64,000 nt of DNA from assembly GCA_964019135.1 (NCBI GenBank), contig OZ025249.1, positions 30,021,759 through 30,085,758 of the forward strand. Reading direction: 5' to 3'. The translations under genes were made by a program, and so were the position numbers. This DNA comes from Arenicola marina. Lineage: Eukaryota; Annelida; Polychaeta; Arenicolidae. The stretch's first letter is position 1, and each line of letters begins with the position of its first letter. The notes under the pieces were generated by a model. That model was not told where the DNA came from, ran no database searches, and worked only from the letters and a program-made list of their open reading frames with translations. Below are positions 46,392 through 59,968 of the stretch, piece after piece.

Positions 46392-47230
46392 GTAACGATA
46401 AAAAACATCAAATATAAAGCAAATCTAAGCATAGCCTTTGGCCATTGCATGCATTTTCATAAATCTTCTTTCTGCTTACACAAGAATCTGACACCGTATT
46501 TCGAACTTTACGCAGTGCTTCGTCGTGCCGACAGCCACCTCAACAGCCTTGTTTGGCGTGTCAGTCTGCCTCTAATTGTGAACCAAATACATATTTACCT
46601 TTCCCACATGCCAGCAACCAGGCTATTTGAAAACGCGGTTTGAACTGTACGCTGGAGTGTACGTGAAGGGTTCAGCATGGATGTTTTCCGGTGTCTACTG
46701 ATGATTATGGCTCCAAATATGTTGGCAGCCTGCAACACTGGGCGTATATCATGGGTTTATTAAGCCCCATTGGCTCACTTCCGGTTTATTGGCGGCCATT
46801 TGTTCTTACGCGTCTTTACTGTACTCTGTAAGTGGATTCAGCTCTCTGGAAACTCTGATCATCGCTTCAAGGTGTTGATATTTTCATTGAAATCATGCTG
46901 AAAGTATACAAGCAAATAAACATGTGGTTCGATTACTTAGCTTTGATAGTGAAACCTATCATTTCGGAGCAGAAAACGCATTTAATATTTCCCTTTAACT
47001 GCTTTGCTGTCAACCTAGCTGTTTTCAACCAGTCAAACGGAATGCACAGAGTAGCGTATAGGAAAACTGTGGGCGGCCTATGTATATAAATGTGTGTTCA
47101 TGATGCCTGCGAGTTTTGCAATGGCTGTATTTAACCTAGCTCATGTCATTTAGCTCACCTTCACTAACACGATGTTCAAAGCTTAGCCTTAAGGAAGTTT
47201 TTTTTTTTTTGGTATTTCACGTTTAAACAG
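46392..47230 (+). other. Gene 2 intron 2, unique 5' part
   Basis: Collinear with gene 1 2584-3576, with small insertions and deletions (one 23-bp unit instead of eight, and an extra ~50-bp stretch near 46565-46640). The short open frames here are also found interrupted in gene 1 and are not supported as exons. Confidence 0.6.
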
Positions 47231-50200
47231 CTGTCTCTGTATGACCTGTTTGGCTGTCTCACTGTAAGACATGTGTGGCTGTCTCACTGTATGACCTGTA
47301 TGGCTGTCTCACTCCATGACCTGTATGGCTGTCTCACTGTATGACCTGTATGGCTGTCTCACTGTATGACCTGTATGGCTGTCTCACTGTATGACCTGTA
47401 TGGCTGTCTCACTGTATGACCTGTGTGGCTGTCTCACTGTATGACCTGTATGGCTGTCTCACTGTATGACCTGTGTGGCTGTCTCACTGTATGACCTGTG
47501 TGGCTGTCTCACTGTATGACCTGTGTGGCTGTCTCACTGTATGACCTGCATGACTGTCTCACTGTATGACCTGTATGGCTGTCTCACTGTATGACCTGTG
47601 TGGCTGTCTCACTGTATGACCTGTGTGGCTGTCTCACTGTATGACCTGTGTGGCTGTCTCACTGTATGACCTGCATGACTGTCTCACTGTATGACCTGTA
47701 TGGCTGTCTCACTGTATGACCTGTATGGCTGTCTCACTGTATGACCTGTATGGCTGTCTCACTGTATGACCTGTATGGCTGTCTCACTGTATGACCTGTG
47801 TGGATGTCTCACTGTATGACCTGTGTGGCTGTCTCACTGTATGACCTATGTGGCTGTCTCACTGTATGACCTGTGTGGCTGTCTCACTGTATAACCTGTA
47901 TGGCTGTCTCACTGTATGACCTGTATGGCTGTCTCACTGTATGACCTGTGTGGATGTCTCACTGTATGACCTGTATGGCTGTCTCACTGTATGACCTGTA
48001 TGGCTGTCTCACTGTATGACCTGTGTGGCTGTCTCACTGTATGACCTGTATGGCTGTCTCACTGTACGACCTGTATGGCTGTCTCACTGTATGACCTGTA
48101 TGGCTGTCTCACCGTATGACCTGTATGGCTGTCCCACTGTATGACCTGTGTGGCTGTCTCACTGTATGACCTGTATGGCTGTCTCACTGTATGATCTGTA
48201 TGGCTGTCTCACTGTATGACCTGTGTGGCTGTCTCACTGTATGACCTGTGTGGATGTCTCACTGTATGACCTGTGTGGCTGTCTCACTGTATGACCTGTG
48301 TGGCTGTCTCACTGTATGACCTGCGTGACTGTCTCACTGTATGACCTGTGTGGCTGTCTCACTGTATGACCAATGTGGCTGTCTCACTGTATGACCTGTG
48401 TGGCTGTCTCACTGTATGACCTGTGTGGCTGTCTCACTGTATGACCTGTGTGGCTGTCTCACTGTATGACCTGTATGGCTGTCTCACTGTATGACCTGTA
48501 TGGCTGTCTCACTGTATGACCTGTATGGCTGTCTCACTGTATGACCTGTATGGCTGTCTCACTGCATGACCTGTGTGGCTGTCTCACTGTATGACCTGTG
48601 TGGCTGTCTCACTGTATGACCTGTGTGGATGTCTCACTGTATGACCTGTGTGGTTGTCTCACTGTATGACCTGTGTGGCTGTTTCACTGTATGACCTGCA
48701 TGACTGTCTCACTGTATGACCTGTGTGGCTGTCTCACTGTATGACCTATGTGGCTGTCTCACTGTATGACCTGTGTGGCTGTCTCACTGTATGACCTGTG
48801 TGGCTGTCTCACTGTATGACCTGTGTGGCTGTCTCACTGTATGACCTGTATGGCTGTCTCACTGTATGACCTGCATGACTGTCTCACTGCATGACCTGTA
48901 TGGCTGTCTCACTGTATGACCTGTATGGCTGTCTCACTGCATGACCCGTGTGGCTGTCTCACTGTATGACCTGTATGGCTGTCTCACTGCATGACCTGTA
49001 TGGCTGTCTCACTGTATGACCTGTATGGCTGTCTCACTGCATGACCTGTATGGATGTCTGACTGTATGACCTGTATGGCTGCCTAACTGTATGACCTGTA
49101 TGGCTGTCTCACTGTATGACCTGTGTGGCTGTCTCACTGTATGACCTGTATGGCTGTCTCACTGTATGACCTGTATGGCTGTCTCACTGTATGACCTGTA
49201 TGGCTGTCTCACTGTATGACCTGTATGGCTGTCTCACTGTATGACCTGTATGGCTGTCTCACTGTATGACCTGTATGGCTGTCTCACTGCATGACCTGTG
49301 TGACTGTCTCACTGTATGACCTGTGCGGCTGTCTCACTGTATGACCTGTGTGGATGTCTCACTGTATGACCTGTGTGGCTGTCTCACTGTAGGACCTGTG
49401 CGGCTGTCTCACTGTATGACCTGCATGACTGTCTCACTGTATGACCTGTGTGGATGTCTCACTGTATGACCTGTATGGCTGTCTCACTGTTTGACCTGTA
49501 TGGCTGTCTCACTGTATGACCTGTGCGGCTGTCTCACTGTATGACCTGTATGGCTGTCTCACTGTATGACCTGTATGGCTGTCTCACTGTATGACCTGTG
49601 TGGATGTCTCACTGTATGACCTGTATGGCTGTCTCACTGTATGACCTATATGGCTGTCTCACTGTATGAGCTGTGTGGCTGTCTCACTGTATGACCTGTA
49701 TGGCTGTCTCGCTGTATGACCTGTATGGCTGTCTCACTGTAAGACCTGTATGGCTGTCTCACTGTTTGACCTGTATGGCTGTCTCACTGTATGACCTGTA
49801 TGGCTGTCTCACTGTATGACCTGTATGGCTGTCTCACTGTATGACCTGTATGGCTGTCTCACTGCATGACCTGTGTGGCTGTCTCACTGTATGACCTGTG
49901 TGGCTGTCTCACTGTATGACCTGTGTGGATGTCTCACTGCATGACCTGTGTGGCTGTCTTACTGTAGGACCTGTGTGGCTGTCTCACTGTATGACCTGTG
50001 TGGCTGTCTCACTATATGACCTGCATGACTGTCTCACTGTATGACCTGTGTGGCTGTCTTACTGTATGACCTATGTGGCTGTCTCACTGTATGACCTGTG
50101 TGGCTGTCTCACTGTATGACCTGTGTGGCTCTCTCACTGTATGACCTGTATGGCTGTCTCACTGTATGACCTGCATGACTGTCTCACTGCATGACCTGTA

Positions 50201-53200
50201 TGGCTGTCTCACTGTATAACCTGTATGGCTGTCTCACTGCATGACCCATATGGCTGTCTCATTGTATAACCTGTATGGCTGTCTCACTTTATGACCTGTA
50301 TGGCTGTCTCACTGTATGACCTGTATGGCTGTCTCACTGCATGACCTGTATGGCTGTCTCATTGTATGACCTGTGTAAATGTCTCACTGTATGACCTGTG
50401 TGGCTATCTCACTGTATGACCTGTGTGGCTGTCTCACTGTATGACCTGCATGACTGTCTCACTGTATGACCTGTGTGGCTGTCTCACTGTATGACCTATG
50501 TGGCTGTCTCACTGTATGACCTGTGTGGCTGTCTCACTGTATAACCTGTATGGCTGTCTCACTGTATGACCTGTATGGCTGTCTCACTGTAGGACCTGTG
50601 TGGCTGTCTCACTGTATGACCTGTATGGCTGTCTCACTGTATGACCTGTATGGCTGTCTCACTGTATGACCTGTGTGGCTGTCTCACTGTATGACCTGTA
50701 TGGCTGTCTCACTGTATGACCTGTATGGCTGTCTCACTGTATGACCTGTATGGCTGTCTCACTGTATGACCTGTATGGCTGTCTCACTGTATGCCCTGTG
50801 TGGCTGTCTCACTGTATGACCTGTATGGCTGTCTCACTGTATGACCTGTATGGCTGTCTCACTGTATGACCTGTGTGGCTGTCTCACTGTATGACCTGTG
50901 TGGATGTCTCACTGTATGACCTGTGTGGCTGTCTCACTGTATGACCTGTGTGGCTGTCTCACTGTATGACCTGCATGACTGTCTCACTGTATGACCTGTG
51001 TGGCTGTTTCACTGTATGACCAATGTGGCTGTCTCACTGTATGACCTGTGTGGCTGTCTCACTTTATGACCTGTGTGGCTGTCTCACTGTATGACCTGTG
51101 TGGCAGTCTCACTGTATGACCTGTATGGCTGTCTCACTGTATGACCTGCATGACTGTCTCACTGCATGACCTGTATGGCTGTCTCACTGTATGACCTGTA
51201 TGGCTGTCTCACTGTATGACCTGTATGGCTGTCTCGCTGTATATCCTGTATGGCTGTCTCACTGTATGACCTGTATGGCTGTCTCACTGCATGACCTGTG
51301 TGGCTGTCTCACTGTATGACCTGTGTGGCTGTCTCACTGTATGACCTGTGTGGATGTCTCACTGTATGACCTGTGTGGCTGTCTCACTGTATGACCTGTG
51401 TGGCTGTCTCACTGTATTACCTGCATGACTGTCTCACTGTATGACCTGTGTGGCTGTCTCACTGTATGACCTATGTGGCTGTCTCACTGTATGACCTGTG
51501 TGGCTGTCTCACTGTATGACCTGTGTGGCTGTCTCACTGTATGACCTGTGTGGCTGTCTCACTGTATGACCTGTATGGCTGTCTCACTGTATGACCTGCA
51601 TGACTGTCTCACCGCATGACCTGTATGGCTGTCTCACTGTATGACCTGTATGGCTGTCCCACTGCATGACCCGTATGGCTGTCTCACTGTATGACCTGTA
51701 TGGCTGTCTCACTGCATGACCTGTATGGCTGTCTCACTGTATGACCTGTATGGCTGTCTCACTGCATGACCTGTATGGCTGTCTCACTGTATGACCTGTA
51801 TGGCTGTCTCACTGCATGACCTGTATGGCTGTCTCACTGCATGACCTGTATGGCTGTCTCACTGTATGACCTGTGTGGCTGTCTCACTGTATGACCTGTA
51901 TGGCTGTCTTACTGCATGACCTGTGTGGATGTCTCACTGTATGACCTGTGTGGCTGTCTCACTGTATGACCTGTATGGCTGTCTCACTGTATGACCTGTA
52001 TGGCTGTCTCACTGTATGACCTGTGTGGCTGTCTCACTGTATGACCTGTAGGGCTGTCTCACCGTATGACCTGTATGGCTGTCTCACTGTATGACCTGTA
52101 TGGCTGTCTCACTGTATGACCTGTATGGCTGTCTCACTGTATGACCTGTGTGGCTGTCTCACTGTATGACCTGTTTGGCTGTCTCACTGTATGACCTGTA
52201 TGGCTGTCTCACTGTATGACCTGTATGGCTGTCTCACTGTATGACCTGTGTGGATGTCTCACTGTATGACCTGTGTGGCTGTCTCACTGTATGACCTGTG
52301 TGGCTGTCTCACTGTATGACCTGCATGACTGTCTCACTGTATGACCTGTGTGGCTGTCTCACTGTATGACCTGTGTGGCTGTCTCACTGTATGACCTGTG
52401 TGGCTGTCTCACTGTATGACCTGCATGACTGTCTCACTGTATGACCTGTGTGGCTGTCTCACTGTATGACCTGTGTGGCTGTCTCACTGTATGACCTGTA
52501 TGGCTGTCTCACTGTATTACCTGTATGGCTGTTTCACTGTATGACCTGTGTGGATGTCTCACTGTATGACCTGTGTGGCTGTCTCACTGTATGACCTGTG
52601 TGGCTGTCTCACTGTATGACCTGCATGACTGTCTCACTGTATGACCTGTGTGGCTGTCCCACTGTATGACCAATGTGGCTGTCTCACTGTATGACCTGTG
52701 TGGCTGTCTCACTGTATGACCTGTGTGGCTGTCTCACTGTATGACCTGTGTGGCTGTCTCACTGTATGACCTGCATGACTGTCTCACTGTATGACCTGTA
52801 TGGCTGTCCCACTGTATGACCAATGTGGCACTCTCACTGTATGACCTGCATGACTGTCTCACTGCATGACCTGTATGGCTGTCTCACTGTATGACCTGTA
52901 TGGCTGTCTCACTGTATGAGCTGTATGGCTGTCTCACTGTATTACCTGTATGGCTGTTTCACTGTATGATCTGTGTGGATGTCTATCTGTATGACCTGTG
53001 TGGCTGTCTCACTTTATGACCTGTGTGGCTTTCTCACTGTATGACCTGTATGGCTGTCTCACTCCATGACCTGTATGGCTGTCTCACTGTATGACCTGTA
53101 TGGCTGTCTCACTGTATGACCTGTATGGATGTCTCACTGTATGACCTGTGTGGCTGTCTCACTGTATGACCTGTATGGCTGTCTCACTGTATGACCTGTG

Positions 53201-56200
53201 TGGCTGTCTCACTGTATGACCTGTATGGCTGTCTCACTGTATGACCTGTATGGATGTCTGACTGTATGACCTGTATGGCTGTCTCACTGTATGACCTGTA
53301 TGGCTGTTTCACTGTATGACCTGTATGGCTGTCTCGCTGTATGACCTGTATGGCTGTCTCACTGTATGACCTGTGTGGCTGTCTCACTGTATGACCTTAT
53401 GGCTGTCTCACTGTATGACCTGTATGGCTGTCTCACTGTATGACATGTATGGCTGTCTCACTGTATGACCTGTTTGGCTGTCTCACTGTATGACCTGTAT
53501 GGCTGTCTCACTGTATGACCTGTGTGGCTGTCTCACTGTATGACCTGTGTGGATGTCTCACTGTATGACCTGTGTGGCTGTCTCACTGTATGACCTGTGT
53601 GGCTGTCTCACTGTATGACCTGCATGACTGTCTCACTGTATGACCTGTGTGGCTGTCTCACTGTATGACCTGTGTGGCTGTCTCACTGTATGACCTGTAT
53701 GGCTGTCTCACTGTATGACCTGTATGGCTGTTTCACTGTATGACCTGTGTGGATGTCTCACTGTATGACCTGTGTGGCTGTCTCACTGTATGACCTGTGT
53801 GGCTGTCTCACTGTATGACCTGCATGACTGTCTCACTGTATGACCTGTGTGGCTGTCCCACTGTATGACCAATGTGGCTGTCTCACTGTATGACCTGTGT
53901 GGCTGTCTCACTGTATGACCTGTGTGGCTGTCTCACTGTATGACCTGTGTGGCTGTCTCACTGTATGACCTGCATGACTGTCTCACTGTATGACCTGTGT
54001 GGCTGTCCCACTGTATGACCAATGTGGCTGTCTCACTGTATGACCTGCATGACTGTCTCACTGCATGACCTGTATGGCTGTCTCACTGTATGACCTGTAT
54101 GGCTGTCTCACTGTATGACCTGTATGGCTGTCTCACTGTATTACCTGTATGGCTGTTTCACTGTATGATCTGTGTGGATGTCTCACTGTATGACCTGTGT
54201 GGCTGTCTCACTGTATGACCTGTGTGGCTGTCTCACTGTATGACCTGTATGGCTGTCTCACTCCATGACCTGTATGGCTGTCTCACTGTATGACCTGTAT
54301 GGCTGTCTCACTGTATGACCTGTATGGATGTCTCACTGTATGACCTGTGTGGCTGTCTCACTGTATGACCTGTATGGCTGTCTCACTGTATGACCTGTGT
54401 GGCTGTCTCACTGTATGACCTGTATGGCTGTCTCACTGTATGACCTGTATGGATGTCTGACTGTATGACCTGTATGGCTGTCTCACTGTATGACCTGTAT
54501 GGCTGTTTCACTGTATGACCTGTATGGCTGTCTCGCTGTATGACCTGTATGGCTGTCTCACTGTATGACCTGTGTGGCTGTCTCACTGTATGACCTTATG
54601 GCTGTCTCACTGTATGACCTGTATGGCTGTCTCACTGTATGACATGTATGGCTGTCTCACTGTATGACCTGTATGGCTGTCTCACTGTATGACCTGTGTG
54701 GCTGTCTCACTGTATGACCTGTATGGCTGTCTCACTGTATGACCTGTGTGGCTGTCTCACTGTATGACCTGCATGACTGTCTCACTGTATGACCTGTGTG
54801 GCTGTCCCACTGTATGACCAATGCGGCTGTCTCACTGTATGACCTGTGTGGCTGTCTCACTGTATGACCTGTGTGGCTGTCTCACTGTATGACCTGTGTG
54901 GCTGTCTCACTGTATGACCTGCATGACTGTCTTACTGTATGACCTGTGTGGCTGTCCCACTGTATGACCAATGTGGCTGTCTCACTGTATGACCTGCATG
55001 ACTGTCTCACTGCATGACATGTATGGCTGTCTCACTGTATGACCTGCATAGCTGTCTCACTGTATGACCTGTATGGCTGTCTCACTGTATTACCTGTATG
55101 GCTGTTTCACTGTATGATCTGTGTGGATGTCTCACTGTATGACCTGTGTGGCTGTCTCACTGTATGACCTGTGTGGCTGTCTCACTGTATGACCTGTATG
55201 GCTGTCTCACTCCATGACCTGTATGGCTGTCTCACTGTATGACCTGTATGGCTGTCTCACTGTATGACCTGTATGGATGTCTCACTGTATGACCTGTGTG
55301 GCTGTCTCACTGTATGACCTGTATGGCTGTCTCACTGTATGACCTGTGTGGATGTCTCACTGTATGACCTGTATGGATGTCTGACTGTATGACCTGTATG
55401 GCTGTCTCACTGTATGACCTGTATGGCTGTTTCACTGTATGACCTGTGTGGCTGTCTCGCTGTATGACCTGTATGGCTGTCTCACTGTATGACCTGTGTG
55501 GCTGTCTCACTGTATGACCTTATGGCTGTCTCACTGTATGACCTGTATGGCTGTCTCACTGTATGACCTGTATGACTGTCTCACTGTATGACCTGTATGG
55601 CTGTCTCACTGTATGACCTGTGTGGCTGTCTCACTGTATGACCTGTATGGCTGTCTCACTGTATGACCTGTTTGGCTGTCTCACTGTATGACCTGTATGG
55701 CTGTCTCACTGTATGACCTGTGTGGATGTCTCACTGTATGACCTGTGTGGCTGTCTCACTGTATGACCTGTGTGGCTGTCTCACTGTATGACCTGCATGA
55801 CTGTCTCACTGTATGACCTGTGTGGCTGTCTCACTGTATGACCAATGTGGCTGTCTCACTGTATGACCTGTGTGGCTGTCTCACTGTATGACCTGTGTGG
55901 CTGTCTCACTGTATGACCTGTGTGGCTGTCTCACTGTATGACCTGTATGGCTGTCTCACTGTATGACCTGCATGACTGTCTCACTGCATGACCTGTATGG
56001 CTGTCTCACTGTATGACCTGTATGGCTGTCTCACTGTATGACCTGTATGGCTGTCTCACTGTATGACCTGTATGGCTGTCTCACTGTATGACCTGTATGG
56101 CTGTCTCACTGCATGACCTGTGTGGCTGTCTCACTGTATGACCTATGTGGCTGTCTCACTGTATGACCTGTGTGGATGTCTCACTGTATGACCTGTGTGG

Positions 56201-59105
56201 CTGTCTCACTGTATGACCTGTGTGGCTGTCTCACTATATGACCTGCATGACTGTCTCACTGTATGACCTGTGTGGCTGTCTCACTGTATGACCTATGTGG
56301 CTGTCTCACTGTATGACCTGTGTGGCTGTCTCACTGTATGACCTGTGTGGCTGTCTCACTGTATGACCTGTGTGGCTGTCTCACTGTATGACCTGTATGG
56401 CTGTCTCACTGTATGACCTGCATGACTGTCTCACTGCATGACCTGTATGGCTGTCTCACTGTATGACCCGTATGGCTGTCTCACTGCATGACCCGTATGG
56501 CTGTCTCACTGTATGACCTGTATGGCTGTCTCACTGCATGACCTGTATGGCTGTCTCACTGTATGACCTGTATGGCTGTCTCACTGCATGACCCGTATGG
56601 CTGTCTCACTGTATGACCTGTATGGCTGTCTCACTGCATGACCTGTATGGCTGTCTCACTGCATGACCTGTATGGCTGTCTCACTGTATGACCTGTGTGG
56701 CTGTCTCACTGTATGACCTGTATGGCTGTCTCACTGCATGACCTGTGTGGATGTCTCACTGTATGACCTGTGTGGCTGTCTCACTGTATGACCTGTGTGG
56801 CTGTCTCACTGTATGACCTGTATGGCTGTCTTACTGTATTACCTGTATGGCTGTTTCACTGTATGACCTGTGTGGATGTCTCACTGTCTGACCTGTGTGG
56901 CTGTCTAACTGTATGACCTGTGTGGCTGTCTCACTGTATGACCTGTATGGCTGTCTCACTGTATTACCTGTATGGCTGTCTCACTGTATGACCTGTATGG
57001 CTGTCTCACTGTATGACCTGTATGGATGTCTCACTGTATGACCTGTGTGGCTGTCTCACTGTATGACCTGTAGGGCTGTCTCACTGTATGACCTGTGTGG
57101 CTGTCTCACTGTATGACCTGTATGGCTGTCTCACTGTATGACCTGTATGGATGTCTGACTGTATGACCTGTATGGCTGTCTCACTGTATGACCTGTATGG
57201 CTGTCTCACTGTATGACCTGTGGGGCTGTCTCACTGTATGACCTGTATGGCTGTCTCACTGTATGACCTGTATGGCTGTCTCACTGTCTGACCTGTATGG
57301 CTGTCTCACTGTATGACCTGTATGGCTGTCTCACTGTATGACCTGTATGGCTGTCTCACTGTATGACCTGTATGGCTGTGTCACTGCATGACCTGTGTGG
57401 CTGTCTCACTGTATGACCTGTGTTGCTGTCTTAATGTATGACCTGTGTGGATGTCTCACTGTATGACCTGTGTGGCTGCCTCACTGTATGACCTGTGTGG
57501 CTGTCTCACTGTATGACCTGCATGGCTGTCTCACTGTATGACCTGTGTGGCTGTCTCACTGTATGACCTATGTGGCTGTCTCACTGTATGACCTGTGTGG
57601 CTGTCTCACTGTATAACCTGTATGGCTGTCTCACTGTATGACCTGTATGGCTGTCTCACTGTATGACCTGTGTGGATGTCTCACTGTATGATCTGTATGG
57701 CTGTCTCACTGTATGACCTGTATGGCTGTCTCACTGTATGAGCTGTGTGGCTGTCTGACTGTATGACCTGTATGGCTGTCTCACTGTATGACCTGTATGG
57801 CTGTCTCACTGTATGACCTGTATGGCTGTCTCACTGTATGACCTGTATGGCTGTCTCACTGTATGACCTGTATGGCTGTCTCACTGTATGACCTGTATGG
57901 CTGTCTCACTGTATGACCTGTATGGCTGTCTCACTGCATGACATGTGTGGATGTCTCACTGTATGACCTGTGTGGCTGTCTCACTGTATGACGTGTGTGG
58001 ATGTCTCACTGTATGACCTATGTGGCTGTCTCACTGTATGACCTGCATGACTGTCTCACTGTATGACCTGTGTGGCTGTCTCACTGTATGACCTATGTGG
58101 CTGTCTCACTGTATGACCTGTGTGGCTGTCTCACTGTATGACCTGTGTGGCTGTCTCACTGCATGACCTGCATGACTGTCTCACTGTATGACCTGTGTGG
58201 CTTTCTCACTGTATGACCTATGTGGCTGTCTCACTGTATGACCTGTGTGGCTGTCTCACTGTATGACCTGTGTGGCTGTCTCACTGTATGACCTGTATGG
58301 CTGTCTCACTGTATGACCTGCATGACTGTCTCACTGCATGACCTGTATGGCTGTCTCACTGTATGACCTGTATGGCTGTCTCACTGTATGACCTGTATGG
58401 CTGTCTCACTGTATGACCTGTATGGCTGTCTCACTGTATGACCTGTATGGCTGTCCCACTGTATGACCTGTATGGCTGTCTCATTGCATGGCCTGTATGG
58501 CTGTCTCACTGTATGACCTGTATGGCTGTCTCACTGCATGACCTGTATGGCTGTCTCACTGTATGACCTGTATGGCTGTCTCACTGTATGACCTGTGTGG
58601 CTGTCTCACTGTATGACCTGTGTGGCTGTCTCACTGTATGACCTGTATGGCTGTCTCACTGTATTACCTGTATGGCTGTCTCACTGTATGACCTGTATGG
58701 CTGTCTCACTGTATGACCTGTATGGCTGTCTCACTGTATGACGTGTGGCTGTCTCACTGTATGACCTGTGTGGCTGTCTCACTGTATGACCTGTGTGGCT
58801 GTCTCACTGTATGACCTGTATGGCTGTCTCACTGTATGACCTGTATGGCTGTCTCACTGTATGACCCGTGTGGCTGTCTCACTCTATGACCTGTGTGGCT
58901 GTCTCACTGTATGACCTGTATGGCTGTCTCACTGCATTACCTGTATGGCTGTCTCACTGTATGACCTGTATGGCTGTCTCACTGTATGACCTGTATGGCT
59001 GTCTCACTGTATGACCTGTATGGCTGTCTCACTGTATGACCTGTATGGCTGTCTCACTGTATGACCCGTGTGGCTGTCTCACTGTATGACATCTGTGGCT
59101 TTCTC
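47231..59105 (+). repeat. 25-bp minisatellite array 2 (about 475 units) in gene 2 intron 2
   Basis: Same 25-bp unit as array 1 (core TGTATGACCTGTRTGG). It is more homogeneous than array 1; common variants are GGATGT, GCATGACTGT, ACCAATGTGG and CACTGCATG. A one-base-short unit (GACCTTATGGC) recurs at about 53395, 54594 and 55518, marking long-range duplications of 1199 and 924 bp. No unique sequence interrupts it until 59106. Confidence 0.97.
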
Positions 59106-59968
59106 GCACTCTGTTGTCAGTGGCCAATGTTGACACCAGTTCCGGGAAAAACCCATCCCGGTATATGTGTCAGAAATTGAGATTTTATCATATTATGTTA
59201 CAGTTTGACAAATTAGTTTATGTGGCGAAGTTTGGCGGCTTAAACGCTGAAACTTACTGTGTAAGATCCATTTTAGTTTTCCAATCGTGCATTGTTTTGC
59301 TGCCGCCATTCACGTTACAGATCTTGTCACTCAGTGGTTACCGCGGTGTCAATGCGCGTAACTGATATTTACATAAATAGTTCCAACAAACCAACCTAAC
59401 TTAATAGCTATAGACCTGAATGATATGAACTTCAACTATAGAAATACAGCCACAATTTACGAAAACAAAAGGTTCATTTTACAAATAGATACCATTTTGC
59501 CTAAAACAATATGTTCGTTAGACCTATCTCCGCCGCAGAGGCGTAATCACTTTGACGACGTCATATCTCCAAGGAAACACGTCGCGCGCAACACTTAGTT
59601 ACAGGTGCTATTGAGCGCCACTGTTATGATTTCGACCAAATATTTAGGTGCAGTTGTGAGTATCATTGTCATCGTTAGATCTCCGTGTTGAATTAATGGC
59701 GACGTTTGAAGTTCTATTCGAGCGAGAAAATACATATGGCATTGCTTCTCGTGCGAGATGGGTTTATCTCAGCACGCATCTCCGAAATCCTGCCTTCGCC
59801 TAAAGGCTCAGGCAGGATTTTGGAGACTTGTGCTGAGATAAACCTAGCCCTGAAACATGCCTCTCTAGACACGCTCGGTAAACCGGTTTACCGAGCGTGT
59901 CTAGAGAGGCATGTTTCAGGGCTAAGATAAACCCATCTCGCACTCGACGCAATGCCATATGCATATCA
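59106..59968. mobile_element. 863-bp non-repeat insert in the satellite, ending in a T-shaped inverted repeat
   Basis: The only break in at least 16 kb of satellite. 59106-59732 has no recognisable protein (the 83- and 74-codon frames have no domain). 59733-59961 is a set of nested inverted repeats described separately. The 25-bp units resume at 59969. Origin is open: a foldback or MITE-like transposon, or a fossil of an element with hairpin termini. No clear target duplication is visible because the flanks are themselves repeats. Confidence 0.55.
59733..59961. repeat. 229-bp three-armed palindrome (A-B-C-A' fold)
   Basis: Outer arms A (59733-59769) and A' (59925-59961) are inverted repeats, 34 of 37 positions pairing (CATATGGCATTGC and GTGCGAGATGGGTTTATCT). 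Between them are two separate hairpins. B is 59761-59844: arms GGTTTATCTCAGCAC and GTGCTGAGATAAACC, a second stem around CTCCGAAATCCTGCC, and a small loop. C is 59845-59924, a perfect 80-bp palindrome with no spacer, centred on AAACC|GGTTT. The total fold would be a T or cloverleaf, the geometry seen in parvovirus terminal repeats and in some foldback elements. Confidence 0.9.

Noticed and set aside
53184-55510. Three similar 67-codon minus-strand frames in the 25-bp array
   Set aside because: They consist wholly of satellite units, and the 25-bp period cycles through all frames. They only mark higher-order copies.
59114-59365. 83-codon frame in the satellite insert as a gene of the inserted element
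   Set aside because: No domain and ordinary length for chance in this sequence; nothing links it to a known mobile-element or viral protein.
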